Part shown: one piece after another, positions 12,001 through 25,347 of the stretch
Layout: every line of letters begins with the position of its first letter
How positions within the stretch are numbered: position 1 is the stretch's first letter
Assembly (NCBI GenBank): GCA_019843655.1
Contig: JACDQD010000005.1
Location: forward strand, 29,336,954 to 29,400,953
DNA from: Lethocerus indicus
Lineage: Eukaryota; Arthropoda; Insecta; Hemiptera; Belostomatidae
Direction: 5' to 3'
Length of the DNA stretch: 64,000 nucleotides
The notes under the pieces: model-generated
The model's input: only the letters and a program-made list of their open reading frames with translations
Databases searched by the model: none
Told to the model about the DNA's origin: nothing
Position numbers and translations under genes: made by a program

Positions 12001-15000
12001 ACAACACACACTCTCTCTGTCTGTCCACCGTCTAATGGACTTAGTAGTCCCTGGGCCCGGGGAAAGCACAATATTAATAATCCGGCCAGCCCCTGCTCCC
12101 AGAATGATAAATAAATAGAGAAAAATGATTCCAGGAATACGGAATGAAGGATTGGGAAATACAGTATATATATGATTATTAATTTTGATACGCGCGGAAG
12201 GAGGGGCAAGTGATTTACGATTGTCCCTCTTTACTGAATGGTAAATCAAAGAGTGCCTCCGTTTCTCAAGTGATACCGCGTCCTCTCGTGTTCGGAATCT
12301 TAATTTTGTCCCATATTACAATAATGTAGCGTTTCTTTTAAGTGTTGAGCAACTTAAAGGCTCAGCTTCCAAAACACTTTAACTTATATTTAAAAAACAA
12401 TGCTTTCAACCGTAATCCTTTCACCGTAATTGACTAACTACAGGCAGTATCGAGTAATAATGTGTTATAAACTTCGCATTGAAGGGGCTGACCCCCTGAT
12501 CGATCTGGCTTCAATTATTCGACGAGGAAGTCCTTAAATTGCAAAATAAACTTAAAAAAATGAGTTGATTTTAAAAATTGTTAAAACTTCTTGACCACGA
12601 GGACGAAATGTCAGAACGAATTTTCTCCGGCTCCGTTTTCACTTTTTTTAAACCCCCAAATGTTAGGCAACCCGCCCGGCCTATTGGACGGCAGGCCATA
12701 ACGCGGCAAAGGGGGCCTCCAATGTTCTGAAATTTACGTTAGATAATTACGAGCCCTCGTAAACACGTTTTTGTTTCCTTTGTCGTTCGGTCCGGAGACT
12801 TACGCAAATCGTTTGTAAATTCTTGGCGGCCAAGACTGGAGAGCGCTGCCGCCGGCCGTGCTCCGCGAATAACGCCCGGCCAAATGTAACCGTTGTGAAA
12901 TATCGAAAGTTATTTCCAGGTCACGCATTTAATACAATATCTGGAGGTATTGTACACTAATTCTTGGATCGAGGAGAATATTGGAGAGGAATATTCACTG
13001 TAAGATTAAAGCAGTTGCACAGACTATATTGAATACACAGTAGTATTCAACTAGTACTACCAGTTATTCAACACTGTGATGTAATGGAAGTTGCACATAA
13101 CATGACATTTATTCCATATATTGCGATATAATATGGAAATTACATTTTCATGATCCAACAGAACTGCAGAATTAATATTTATTCTCTAGCATATATGATA
13201 CGCGGATGTGTAAATATTATCTTCTAGACAATAAAATGTCATTACAACCCTTTGGAAAAAAAATAAGAATGGCTCGTTATTCCTCCGGACAGTGCGTCAG
13301 GAGATCAATCAGGAGATTTGTGGAGGGCGAAACGAATTTCAATCACAAGTCCCACGAAATCAAGAGAAGCGGGGCATTATCCATTTATCAAGATTAAAGG
13401 AGTGATGAGGGTTACGGGCGCAATTAAGTATGCCCGTAGTGTGTGAGGCGCGGGCCCCTATGGCCGAACACAAGAAGAATGTCACACCCGGGTCAAATCT
13501 AACTACGGTGCTCCGGCCCGAAGGAATAACACAACTACTGGGGACGTCCTTGGGTAATTGGTAATCACAGTTGGTCTAATTGTCAGTTGTCCGCCGGCGG
13601 GAGAGCCTCTGCCTCTGGCTCCTCTCCTCTTCCTTTAATTACTGTGTTGACCCCCCGGGGCGCCCGGAGTTGACATCAATTCTTCACTCTTTCCCTTTCC
13701 CCCAATCCCCCAACTAATAGGCTCCCTTCCACGACTTCTTCCATGTCTCAACGAGCCGACCCCATTAATCTGGTATTTAACACAATTCTATTACGCCGCT
13801 GACGTCCCGGCATCGGGCCGCCGCAATTGGGACGCCGACCCGCGGCCGTCGCCCGAACGGTCGGGGTACGAGCGGTCCTCCGTTCCCTTGCCGGGGGGAG
13901 GGGGGCTCTGGAGAGAATTATTTGGCCGTACTCCATCTAATATCGTGAAGATATACTAGGTCACCGGATAAAAATATAGGAAATTTAGAAATAATATTTC
14001 GAAACCAAATACTTCAAAACTAGACGAGCTTCGAACTCATTGATCGCCCATTCATCCCCCTTTCTTAAGATCGAACAGTCAAAATTGTAAGCCTTAATAT
14101 GCGGATAACTACAAAATATATGATTTCAGTCAGGACGGGGGAAGAGTGATATTAAACCGAAAATAAGTATTGGTGTCATTTGCCCTAAAAACTGTCCAGC
14201 TTAGTATTATTGGGGAAGGGGGTGACGTCGTATGGGAACTAGCGGTGTTTTTTTTTTTTGTACGGAACATACTAGCGTTCCCAGACCCGTTACGATAGCT
14301 GGAAATCACTTTCCTCCTGGGACGTCAGACTGTGACACGAATTGCCCGACGGATGAGTCGGTAAAACCTTTCACGGGACGTCTCCCGGGTGGTGTTATGT
14401 GAGGAGGGGGACGCCGCCGCCGCCCGGTGCCCGCTGCTTAGCCGGAGTCGAGTGAGCGAGGAACCTCTCGAGCCTAAGTAGTAACCGTTGGTGTTATTAT
14501 CGTGCAATGGAAGACTGTGGGAAAGGGGGCCTACCTCTTACGGCCGGGCCGGCTATTACTATTAGGCCCCGGATGATTACCACGTCAACTCGGCCTCCAC
14601 CGCCGCCCCCTCCTCCTTTCCTCCGCCTCTTATATGCAGATGTCTAAACGCGATAACCAGCCCCGACTAAAGTTTTTTCAACGGTCCGATCGCCACGAAA
14701 AATTGGCGCATTTCTTCAACCCCCCCCCCCACCGCTCGCAAACCTTTTTATTCTCTCGATGGTCTGGGACCGACATGAAAAATCTATGGGAAGAAGTGCC
14801 GGCCGGCCCCAATTATTCGGCCTCGATCGAAACGGCCCGCCGACATAAATTGGGACGACGACATACCGATTCGGAAGTAATGCTAAGGAAGCGTTCTTTC
14901 CCACAATCATTCGATACAACACTTTTCTGTTCTGGGTAAAGTTCAAGGAACTTTATGCGAACAATTGGACTGATTAGAACATTATACACGATTTTTATAC

Positions 15001-17767
15001 ATGCTTCTCTTTCGATAGATTTCGTCCATAACACGATTTAAAAGAAGACACAAAAATTGCTCTGACAAACCAGCGTGTCGGATAAAACAGAAATAATATG
15101 GTACAACAACGAAAGGATAAATTTATCCCCTAAAACTTCTGTTAATTAATTCTTGTCCTTATTTCAGATATAAATATTTAAAAAAATTTAAATATATTAA
15201 ACAACGCCTAATAATTATTTCACGTAGAGAATTATAAAATTAAATGAATAGACGCCAAAATCGCTGGAATTGTAATTCCCTTCGACGCATTATCCTGTAT
15301 CAATTTTAGTTTAGATTTAGATTACTTATTTTCGGTTGAGCTACTGAGGAAGCAAAAATATATAATTGAAATTAATTAGGTGACACAATTCACCTAATCA
15401 ACTGCTTGACTATTTATCAATAGCTATTTATCGATTCAATGTTTTTGTAATAATTGTAAACGAAACTTGCGAGCGGAGAACCCGTTGAGTCCGTTTGTGT
15501 TATTCGAAATTTCAAATCGTATGCGCCCAATGATTTTTGTCTGTCATCCGAAATGTTAACTGGATTGGCATATTTCTTAAATCAGAATGGATACATTCGA
15601 AACATGGCCGCTAATGTCCGAACAATAAATCTCTGGAACGACCCCAGTTATTATTACTAATAAAACGGCGATTGGAATATGAATTAACGTTTAAACGATT
15701 GTATATCATTTTGGACGGAAACTGTTGACCGTTAGTTGTGCTCTGGGCGGTTGCCTCCGAAGGGCCTGTCCGGGTTAATTGATCTGTACTTCATGTCCAG
15801 ACCGTAGTCCGATTCGGTACACCACCATTGACAATTTGCGTCACAACATTCGAGAGAAATTTACCATAAATGTCTTCGTTCAACATATATAAAGTCGGAT
15901 TTCATTTCCTGATTCATCAGGAGATTTTTCCCAGTTATCCCACGTTGAATAAGAAATAAGTTCGGGCCTTAAGGACAGCCATTTCGAGAGTAGAATTACT
16001 GACGAAAGAACTAAAACATGAAAATAAATGTGGAGTTATTTAAGAGTAATCAAGATGACGTGTGTTTATGGTGGCTATCAACGCTTCCCTACAATTTCTT
16101 TTGGATCCCACTAGTTTAGGCAGAACGTTTTAGGGACATTGGGAATATAATCGAACTTCGAATATCGGTAATAATTTTCCCACTGTCGACGTTTCCGTGC
16201 GGACTAATAAAACTGTCAGGTCGGAATCGGTTCTGAGAAAACCCGGACTACAAGCCCGGATAGGGCGCCCGTAAAGGGCTGTTGGGCGGTGCCAAATTAC
16301 CGCCGGGGGTTGTGGACTATATAATTTATGCGATTCTGAGGTTGGCCGGCCCCCGGGGGGTGTAATTAGCTGGACGCTGGACACGGGGGGCGGCGATTAG
16401 AGCTCGTGCCGTGTACCGCAAGCGCCTTTTTAAGCCCACAACCCACCCCCCACCACCACCCCTAATGAACGCCTGAATTTCAGTTATTCAGAAATGAAAA
16501 AAACCGTTTTTCTTCCGTGTAACAATTAAATTGAGATATAAATTTTTCAAACGGCACTGGGCCTTAAGGTTTGTCGTGGTCGTGTTAAGTATAGCCCTGT
16601 TTCTAACTGCGAACCGCCTTCCCCCGGCAATTCTTTACTAATTCCGTCGAGAACTCCTAGAAACAAGGCCGCTAACTATAGTAATTAAACGACCGCGACT
16701 GAGATTTATGCTTGGCAAGAAATAACTATTGTACATTGTTAATTGGACGTATGAACATATCAATTTAGATAGGAACCCGTAGATAAAAATCCCTTTTTTA
16801 CATTTTCCGTACGTTTTTACATATTCTGCAGTGTGTATTCTGTTTAATGTACTGTACAGATTTCATGTAAACCCTATTTCAGACACGCAGGCTAAAATAA
16901 TTTAACGACATTACTGGAAAACTAAAGAAAAATGTAACACACCAAGATGTAACATACCAAAAGAGAATAGAAATATTGCCGTTGATAAAGATTGATCGAA
17001 TATATTACTGCTCTTGTAAGTTCAGTTCAATATTGTGCATAAAAATTAAAACAGAAATGAACACATTATTTCATGATGAAATCATGTAATAATCATGTAA
17101 TGAGAACATTTATTTCCATGAATATAGGCAGAATATAAGGAATATATTTATTATCCCTGTAATATATATTATACATAGAATTTCAGTATTATTTTGTTAA
17201 TATCTATTTTTTATGCATGAGGGGGGGAAGGTCCCGATTAGTCACAAACTCACGTCACCTGCTTTATAGGGCCCGGTCTGTCTACCTCCCCTCTCCGTCT
17301 AGGGCAATTATAAAAATCCCAAATGCCCTTAATTAAAAGGTGATCGACGCGATAAATCCCTCCCCCCCAGGTAATTAAAGTAATATCAGATGCACCGATT
17401 TAATAACACTTAGAAATTCATATTGATCGCCACCCCATCGCCCGGGCGACCCGTATAAATAATAGACAGAAATTATTCTTACTCTGACTTTCAAATTTAC
17501 GTGAATAATGTCCACCTTGATGTATTTATAGCGCGTGGAATTTGCATTCAAACGGGATCAAACTAGGAAACAAACGTTGTAATTAAAATGGAAAAATCAT
17601 TGGTTTTTCTGAAGAAATGCATAAATAGTTAATTTTAGGAAATGTATACAGTGTATGCATAATCAAATAATCTAAATAGATTTTTTGTATATATAGACCT
17701 GTTTTAAATGTATATCTTATGAATAGACGAAAATATGTTTGTCTGACAAAAAATTTGACGCTTATTT
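12001..17767. other. Non-coding stretch with small hairpins and tandem motifs
   Basis: No gene recognised. Small structures visible are an 8-bp perfect hairpin TTGAATAC/GTATTCAA at 13029-13050, a two-fold ATGTAACAYACCAA repeat at about 16932-16962, and a doubled ATCATGTAAT at about 17083-17102. Overlapping frames at 14634-15034 on both strands lie in GC-rich sequence and match nothing I know. Confidence 0.6.
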
Positions 17768-17848
17768 GTAACTCAACGGTTGAGTTGTTACATGCACCTA
17801 ATCTGCCAAGAGTGAAAAGTTTATTAGTAAAAACAGATGTAAACCATC

Positions 17849-17856
17849 CATCATAT
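17849..17856. repeat. Target-site duplication, left, fold-back copy 1
   Basis: CATCATAT here is repeated at 18167-18174 immediately beyond the other end of the element. An 8-bp exact direct repeat at both borders supports insertion of the unit between them. Confidence 0.55.
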
Positions 17857-17945
17857 AGTCTAACATACCTGTTTTGTAGTCTGCCAGGGGTTGGAATACC
17901 GTAGATTTGTTGTGCTTCTGTCTCCTCTCGCTGGTTTGGTCTTTT

Positions 17946-17982
17946 GCTAGACCGGTGTCGGCTGCTCGCCGTCTTCAGTAGC
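17946..17982 (-). ncRNA. Degenerate hammerhead-like motif, copy 1 left arm
   Basis: Read on the minus strand this arm has GCTA, then CTGAAGA, a short stem-loop, and GACAC where GAAAC is needed, then GGTC and TAGC. The A-to-C change at the conserved A14-equivalent position should abolish catalysis. Stem I (GCTA/TAGC) is preserved. Confidence 0.35.
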
Positions 17983-18084
17983 GGTGTTAGTCACTGCTAC
18001 TTTGGACCACCGCAGTACAAGTGACAGTGACAGTGCAGTGAGGATGCCCGAAAATCAGCCAAAGTGAAAATAGTGACTAACACC

Positions 18085-18121
18085 GCTACTGAAGATGGCG
18101 AGCAGCCGAAACCGGTCTAGC
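18085..18121 (+). ncRNA. Hammerhead-ribozyme-like motif, copy 1 right arm
   Basis: Going 5' to 3': GCTA, CTGAAGA (fits the CUGANGA core), T, GGC-GAGCA-GCC (3-bp stem II), GAAAC, CG, GTC, TAGC. The minimal stem III (A-U and C-G closing a 2-nt loop) and cleavage after GUC match compact type I hammerheads described in Penelope-like elements. GCTA pairs perfectly with TAGC to form stem I. Weak points are the unpaired U after the CUGANGA box and a stem I only 4 bp long. Activity is not shown. Confidence 0.45.
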
Positions 18122-18166
18122 AAAAGACCAAACCAGCGAGAGGAGATAGAAACACAACAAATCTAT

Positions 18167-18174
18167 CATCATAT
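18167..18174. repeat. Target-site duplication, right, fold-back copy 1
   Basis: Exact match of CATCATAT to 17849-17856 across the element. Confidence 0.55.
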
Positions 18175-20506
18175 GTTTATTCATCAGTCTAAAAACAGAT
18201 TATTGTTTCGAATTGCGTGAAATGAACTAGCTGGAACTGAGGCCAAACCAACCCTTGGGTCTGGTCGACCAACACAACAATATTACAACATAATCAAAAA
18301 TTTAATTGCACCCTCTGCCTTGTTTATGAGTTTGTTATTATGAAGTTGTTTATTGTTGATCGCGGCTGCGAGATAGTGACGGGGGGTGGAAACCGAGTTT
18401 TAAACTCAGTAATAGGGTGGCAGAGAAAGAGAGAGAGAGTTTGAAACATTAATAATGTTTAATAGTAGGAATAACTAAATCTGTAGTCGCTATTAATTAT
18501 AATTACAGTATATTTCGCTTCCTACACATTCCATACTTAGCGAGTCGGTTTATACGGGAGGAAGTAGAGAGAATATACACGTTAACGACAGACTGTGATT
18601 TATTCCATATTATTCGATTTGCCCGGACGGGCAATCGCAGACATTTTTGACCAATTAATTCCCTTATTTTTAAATAATCGAGGGTCGATTTAGCGTAGAC
18701 GGAGAAAATCATCCCACCGCCAATAATTACATCGGTTTCAATAACAATCATAAATCGGAAACGTGTTATTTAAATCGATATTTTCCCTACTCTTCTCAGA
18801 TAAATTCCAAACCCTTCCACCTAATTGTAATTATTACCTATGGTAGCGCTGTTTTCGGAATTCCCATTAACAATTATATTTACTTGTGCCGGAGCAGAAA
18901 TTAATACCTTTCTAAATCGGGAACCAATTTGCGGTATCGCAATTACATCTAAATTACTCCCAAAGTGGCGAAGCTATAAAATAAATCGATTCGCAATTTT
19001 AAGCCGCGAGCAAGATTTGTCCCCCAATTATGACTCCTTACAGTTTTTTGTTTTATTTTTTTCAACACGTGGCATTAATCCGTACCATAGTTTTATTATT
19101 GTATTAAATGGCTAGGTAATGTGAAAATGGTTAGTTTAAGTTGGGGGGGGGGTGTGGAATTTTATTAACATATAAGGTCTTTTAATTATTAAATTAGTTC
19201 AATAATAATTTTTAAGGTTTGCCTCGTTACGGCTGATCAGTCTTTAAAAAATTATCGCTCAAATTACGACTTATTTAAATATAAGCATTTCGAATGACTC
19301 TACATGCATTCGGGCCGCACTATAACTATAAATCATTGATACTCCACTATTAATTGTTCGAATCCTCCATTGTGAAAGTAAAGAAATTAATTTATTCTTG
19401 TGTGCCTAATTGCGGAAGATGAGAATATCCCATTATTACAATTAATGTCCAACCCTAATTAAAGTTAATCAAGGCCAGTTATATTGCCTTCGGTCGCTTG
19501 CCAGTCAGTTAATTTAAATTAATGACTTATTCAGGCAATTAACGCCTTTCTTGATGTTGACTTGGAAGGGGACGGGTACGAAAATTAGGGAGGGCCGTCC
19601 CACATTGAATTCTCTAACTGTGGCTATATTGATCTTAATTACTGTTTCGGATTTTAAAACTTTACTTTCTACTAATTGATACCGCTTTGGTAGGGGTTCA
19701 AAGACGAAGTGATTGTTGAATAATGGGATTTAGTGGCTGAAACTGAAGTGAATGATCTTATAAACGTAGTCATTCAATTGATTTCCGCATTCTTCGAGTT
19801 GTATTTTTCAAGGAATTGAAAGCAATTAGATAAATAGCAGTAGTTCAAAGAAACAGTTCTGGCTTGGTACCGAATAGTGGGTCGTAGGCCCCAATGACAA
19901 TCGCATGAGTGACGATACATCAAACATACCTGTACTTGATACATACTTGTAGGTAGGGTTTTTCTGCAATATCTTCTTCGTCACGACTGTGGCTCCTTTC
20001 CGGGCCGAAAATATTTCTGTCAAATGTATCAACTAAAAATGGTCGGCATTTAATTATTCTTATAATGGAGTTATAGTGTAAATAATAACTGGAATGAAAT
20101 TTCCGCCACGATACTCGCATCTGTTTATGGGTTTGTTAACGATTGTTGGGCCCGGATTGCCTCCTACGACGACGTACCCGACGCAAGTAGCCGCCAGATG
20201 GGGCTCCTCAATTATGAACGAATTTTCGGGCCTCCCGCTATTAGTCGATTGCCGGACGATTGTGTGTTTAATTCACACTCCAAACGCTCACTTCGATGTT
20301 TTTTTTTCTTTCATTTTCTTTTTCATTCTCATCTCTCGCAGGTTCTCACAGTGGATCCCGGATCAAATTCTCACGGTGGCCGGATAATGGAACTTGACTG
20401 TGTACCGGAATGCGAATGGTATATTCAGAAACGGGGAAGTGTTCGCCAATGTAATGGGAATTAGGCGATATCCACCGGAAACGAATCGCCAAATCCGGTA
20501 AAAGAA
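18175..20506. other. Non-coding stretch with a short GA tract
   Basis: A short GA microsatellite lies at about 18424-18440. The rest is AT-rich unique DNA. Frames such as 18840-19115 (plus) and 20094-20464 (plus, two overlapping frames) show no domain and are not called. Confidence 0.6.
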
Positions 20507-20535
20507 AAAAAAGAGCGCTCTCGTCGCTCTTTTTT
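20507..20535. other. Perfect 11-bp hairpin AAAAAAGAGCG/CGCTCTTTTTT
   Basis: Stem AAAAAAGAGCG (20507-20517), loop of 7, stem CGCTCTTTTTT (20525-20535), ending in a T-run on the plus strand. Allowing a bulge, pairing extends to GGTA/TACC outside. It resembles a snap-back sequence; a rho-independent terminator reading does not fit a eukaryotic context. Confidence 0.6.
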
Positions 20536-23500
20536 ACCACAATCGGAATGAATGGACGTTACAGATGTTTGGGCCAAATCTTTTCCTGTTTGTATTAAAG
20601 TTTACCTCTATTCCAACCAACATAATAGTTCAACATTGCGAAACAGGAATAATGATTTAAACAGCATTAACGTTTTGCCAGTGACTAGTCTTGAATAAAT
20701 TGGGGCTATAAATCATCAATATCTGTGGAACAGTCTAGGAATCTACCGATTACGGAAAAGAGAATAAAAGCACGTCTTATCCAATAGCCTTATACGTTAA
20801 CCTCATGTTTAACTATGTGTGGTTAGAACTAGTTAATTGCATTTATATTTTTATTAGTGAAATACTAATAATGATACTAATAATTGTTTAAACCATCAGG
20901 AACATGCACTGTATTATTATTCCTCTGTATTGAGCAATTGGTCAAATGACTAATTTCTGTCTGGATAAGACAGACGGATTTGTTTTTTATGTTACTGATA
21001 AATTTATGTTTATGAACACAAATGTTATGTATGTAAAAAAATTAGGTAATTGCATAGAGTAATAAAATTGCGCGGATATTAAATGTGACTGTGAAATATA
21101 ATTACATTGGCAATTAAAGTGGGCGACAGTTGTTGGTAAGGTGGGGCCCTTTATATTATGTGAGGGGCCGCAAATGCTCGTTTCCCTAAGCTGTCTTCTA
21201 TACCTCTATTCATATCCCGGGGAGAGAATCCCAACGCTTATAGCTTCCAATAAGGGCATAGGGCCGTATAAGCGTATTTCAGGATCAATTCCGCGGCATT
21301 TCGAGCGCATCTAAATCCAACGATCGCCCCCCCCCGCCAGCCGCCCCACGGCCCCGCAAAGTCATTTTTCCTCGGCTGAGAAACACTATTTTTTTATTTG
21401 CCGCCCTTCCCCCGGGGCCCGAGCATAACTTTCTAGTTTGGCAGTTATACTCCCCGATGTCCTCCATTTACAGCCCCGATATTACTCACTTAGGCGGTCC
21501 TATATCCATATTTAGCATTTGCCGACAACGAGGAGAGACCTCCACCGCCCACCCCCCAACCACCGTTTCCTTTCGTTTAGTTTATCCTTCGAGTTCACCT
21601 ACCGTGCAGGAAAGAAACGTTTGTCAGAGGAACGCCGATAAACGTGATGAAAACGAATAGAAGAATAGAAATACATACGGTTTTATTTACTGACCAATTA
21701 AAGTCACCAAATATGTGCCGGTGCCACACAAAGTGGAATGGATAAAAAATAGGCGAAAGGCGGAATTGACTTATTTGAGGGAAAACTAATATCAGTCCAA
21801 ATATCTACTGAACTGATGTTGCCGTGCACTAACCGTCTTCATCCTCGTTGTCCGGCCGGTTCCGTACGGTTCTTTTCGCAATAGAACGATCGCGCTGAAA
21901 TAATTATCGCACTTAAGCTTTTACTTTACTCTGCGTTAATGTCGGCTGGGCGGATTTATTATTGCGCACTCTCTCTCTCTACCTCTCTTTATGCCCCCGA
22001 GATAATAAAACAGATGTAAGTGCTCGATGGGGGTTGAAGTGGCGGTGTGGCCAGCGGGTGAGCCGTCATTGTCCGCTCCCTCTCAACACTGCCCCGTATT
22101 AATTAGACCCACCCTTTTGTCCAACTCCTCTTCGCCGGATATGTTTCTCCGATTTCATAAGTGGGTCCCCCCACACACACAGGGGGTCGAGTGTCCCTCC
22201 GAGATACCTTCCGGGCCCTCCCTTCTCTCTATTCATATTTCGCTCTACACTGGACCCCAGTCCACTGTGACGGACATCAAAGACTCTCCCCCCCCCCATC
22301 TTGTTCTCATTAAACAATTTTATATTCCTCTTTGGACAGAAGCGACAACTTTCCGAAAAGGCCATTCGACTTAAAAATGATGTTATATGATTGCTTTCCT
22401 AGTATTTATACTATTACAATATTTCAGCATCCTCCGATTCGAGGACCACAAGCGCAACCATTATATATGAAAAAATATCACATAAAAAGTTTCATTATGA
22501 TTTTATGTGTGCTCCTTATGTTTATTGAGGTATAATGAGGTACGTTCTGCCTTGTAAATTGCTAGACTTGCTACAATGCTATCGACTATAAAACCAGATG
22601 AACGAGTGGATACTCAAAATCGCGTCGGTGATTGATTATTTTAATTCAGATAACAACTAAAAGGTCAATAGAACTGTTGTGATTAAAATGGTGGAAGTTA
22701 TTGTGAATTATCGTATTTATTATTTATAGAAACCGGTTCGTTAGAAGTCACCATGTGCCTAACGATTCTTTCATAAGCTTAGACAACGTTGATTGTTCCA
22801 CGTGATCATCGAAATATATATGACCGGCAGATGATTCAACGAACTTGTTTTATCTGCTTCGAAATCAGAATACCGATTATAAGTAATTGACGATTTAAAC
22901 CATTGCCAGTTCCCGAGAAAATGATCTGTTCCTCCGTCGGATAGAGATTAATCGTTGGCAGTAAATGACAGAATTGTAGGGCCGATATTCGCGCTCATTA
23001 AGGCTTGTTATGGGAGGATTTGGCCGTAGAGTATTTAGGACCATATATGGCGGACGGGTCTAACAGGGTCAGATTCATGACAAATTAAAAGCAGTTAAGG
23101 CCCAGACGAGAAGTGTCGACCGCCAGTAGTAGTTATTCCGAGTGGTAAATCGTCAACAGTTCAATGATTGCAGAAAATCAATCCACCAAATCCAGTTATG
23201 TAATATGATTGTTCAGAATAATATTGTTCTAAGAATATTCAACATATATTCTAGAATATAATGCGGTCAATTATGGTTACCAGTAACCAAACGATAACTA
23301 AAGATTTAGTGACTTTTCTTAAACATATATATCTTTATATATTCTTATATCCCTATATATTCTCTGGATTACTCTAGTTATTGGTGTTGATGCTACTTAA
23401 TCGTTTTAAAATTATTTTCGGGAATAACAAGCTTCGTTCTTTATATAGATTATTGGAATTTAGAATACTCTGTGTGAATAGTTTCTTACGGTTGTTTAAT

Positions 23501-25107
23501 TTATCTCGTCAATAATATTTTCTATTAATGATACACCAGTACATGTCGATACGTTCACTCTATGATTTTAATTGTTGCTTAATTTTTTATTCCATCCAAG
23601 CCACCACTCCAGGCTAAGCATTGCAGAAAATCATGAAAAAACATCAAAAAATGAAATACCGTTGCGAGGACCGGGCCTGAACTTGTACCAGATATTAAAA
23701 TCGACAATGAACAGTTAGTTGCACGATGAGGAAGACTACCATTAAGCATTGTAATTGACAGCAATGACAGGACAACGGGAATCTTAATGAAGATTCCACT
23801 TGAGCTAATTTTCACAATTGAAACGTTTCTTATTATTTAGTCGTGTTTTGAGTAATTTATGCTCCTGTTTTCGTTTCCTCGCTTTAATCTCGTTAGCGGA
23901 ATTTTTCTCGGAAAACAACAGTGTTTCAATTTATCGATTGCAGGTCGTTCTCTAGCCTCATTTGTGTCCGCCGCCGAGGTCAGGTTGCTTACTTGAAACT
24001 GAAGCATTGGGAGAAAAAGAACCGAATCTTCTTGAGGTTCCCGAATTGAAATACAGTTCTGGAATAGGGAAATACGTTTAATGTTAAGTGGTTTTGATTT
24101 TGACAATAATGTTCGGAGTATTCAATATTGAATAATGTCAATCACATCAAGATCATCAAGAAATCTACTCGGTATAATATCTAAATGACAACTATTGGAG
24201 AAATTCTTAATACAGAATTTCTCAGTGTTGTTCCCTTCAATAATATAAAGAGAATAATAAAACGCAAATTCTAAAAATAATTGAGATCACTTACTTGAAA
24301 TCATTTATCTACTGCTTCTTTTTTTCAGTACTGAGTCTTTTACGTTATTATAAATAAAAATTCCATTTTCGTTGCCGGAACCAAATATTTGTGCACTCCT
24401 GCTGCCAACTCACGTCCTCCGCCTCGAAAGTTGCCAACGTGTTTCCACAAGGATTCGCTCATTATGCATAACTAACGCAATTCAACCAAGCAACGGAAAG
24501 AGAATAACTTCGTTCATGGCCCGATATGTAGGAAACAGCTGAATTTTATGGAATCATTTATGAAATGTATGAAGGGTCTAGTGGATTTTGTCTGCAACAA
24601 AATTGGATATGTTCATTATTTTCAGTGAGTAGTGTGGGTTGGAATTGACCGCCTTAATGTCACAATTGTGAGTCATTAGGTCTCAAATTCTGTTTTTCTT
24701 GAGTGGAGAAAACTAGAATTTACTAACCGACAATAAAGAATTGAGGGAAAGAGTTAGTAGGGCGGCCAAGGTCCAGGGAGCTAGTTCCTTGATTATAGTT
24801 GTTATCATCGTAAAACGATATTCTAAAAAGAAAATATTAAATCCCTTTTACGTATGTCTGTCCCGCGGTTAATTTTCCTATAATTATATTAGAATTTCAC
24901 AGAATGGATTGGTTTCACTGCTGGCAACAATGTCCCCATGGGCTCCATTTTTCCTCCTAATCACACAATTTTGTTACTTACCTTGTCACTGACACAGGTC
25001 ATTTGCGATATTCTTACCACTGATAACCTTTCGGTGGCGAGAACAATTCTTGCGACGATCTCTAATTAAAACCCTCTCTGTGCTCGTCATCGGGTCCGGC
25101 CGGTTGA
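20536..25107. other. Non-coding stretch, nothing recognised
   Basis: Unique AT-rich DNA with GC-rich islands around 21300-21450 and 22027-22280. A short CT tract occurs at about 21966-21980. A perfect CC(A/T)6GG box, CCATATATGG, sits at 23041-23050, but such boxes are expected by chance several times in 64 kb. Frames on opposite strands at 22027-22374 overlap and are not called. Confidence 0.6.
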
Positions 25108-25347
25108 TTAATTCAGCTCGTGACCGTGCGCCTGCATGGGACAGACGAGCACGAGCCACCTCCGCCTCCTCCGATGCCTCCTCCGCCTCCTCCTGGCACC
25201 GGCGCGCAGTCGGCCCGGCTTAAAATCAAAATGTACCGGCCCATAACTTATTGTAACCCGCCGAGTCATCCGCCGCCTCCATATAAGGCCGCCACTCCTC
25301 AACCCGGCCAATCTACTCTTCTGTACCCTCCGCCGATAGTATTCTAA
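25108..25347 (+). CDS. Possible proline-rich terminal exon (weak)
   Basis: This frame is open from 25108 to a double stop TAA TAA beginning at 25345. A plausible splice acceptor, TTAATTCAG, ends at 25116. From 25117 the frame reads LVTVRLHGTDEHE, then two runs of six prolines separated by Met, a basic stretch, and a tail with the WW-domain ligand PPPPY, ending LLYPPPIVF. Such tails occur in cytoplasmic ends of receptors and in actin regulators, but I recognise no specific protein. The CCT/CCG pattern is also what a (CCTCCG)n simple repeat would give, and the minus strand is open too (Arg-rich). No upstream exon was identified. Most likely a chance frame over a simple repeat; kept as the only protein-coding candidate. 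Confidence 0.2.
   Translation, partial: LIQLVTVRLHGTDEHEPPPPPPMPPPPPPGTGAQSARLKIKMYRPITYCNPPSHPPPPYKAATPQPGQSTLLYPPPIVF

Larger units (their letters stand above)
17857..18166 (-). mobile_element. Fold-back retroelement-like copy 1
   Basis: This 310-bp unit has two 94-nt inverted arms (17902-17995 and 18072-18165) around a 76-nt loop, plus an extension at 17857-17901 present on one side only. The extension begins AGTCTAACATACCTG and is shared with copies 2 and 3, so I take it as the fixed 3' end and place the element on the minus strand. The other border is variable between copies. Flanking direct repeats CATCATAT support insertion. No protein is encoded, so it must be non-autonomous. The arms contain hammerhead-like motifs. 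Relation to Penelope-like elements is inferred from the one-sided extension, inverted partial repeats and variable target duplications; a simple fold-back DNA transposon is the alternative. Confidence 0.7.

Noticed and set aside
23041..23050. Perfect CArG box CCATATATGG (also CCATATTTGG at 26501 and 38391)
   Set aside because: About four such boxes are expected by chance in this length of sequence.
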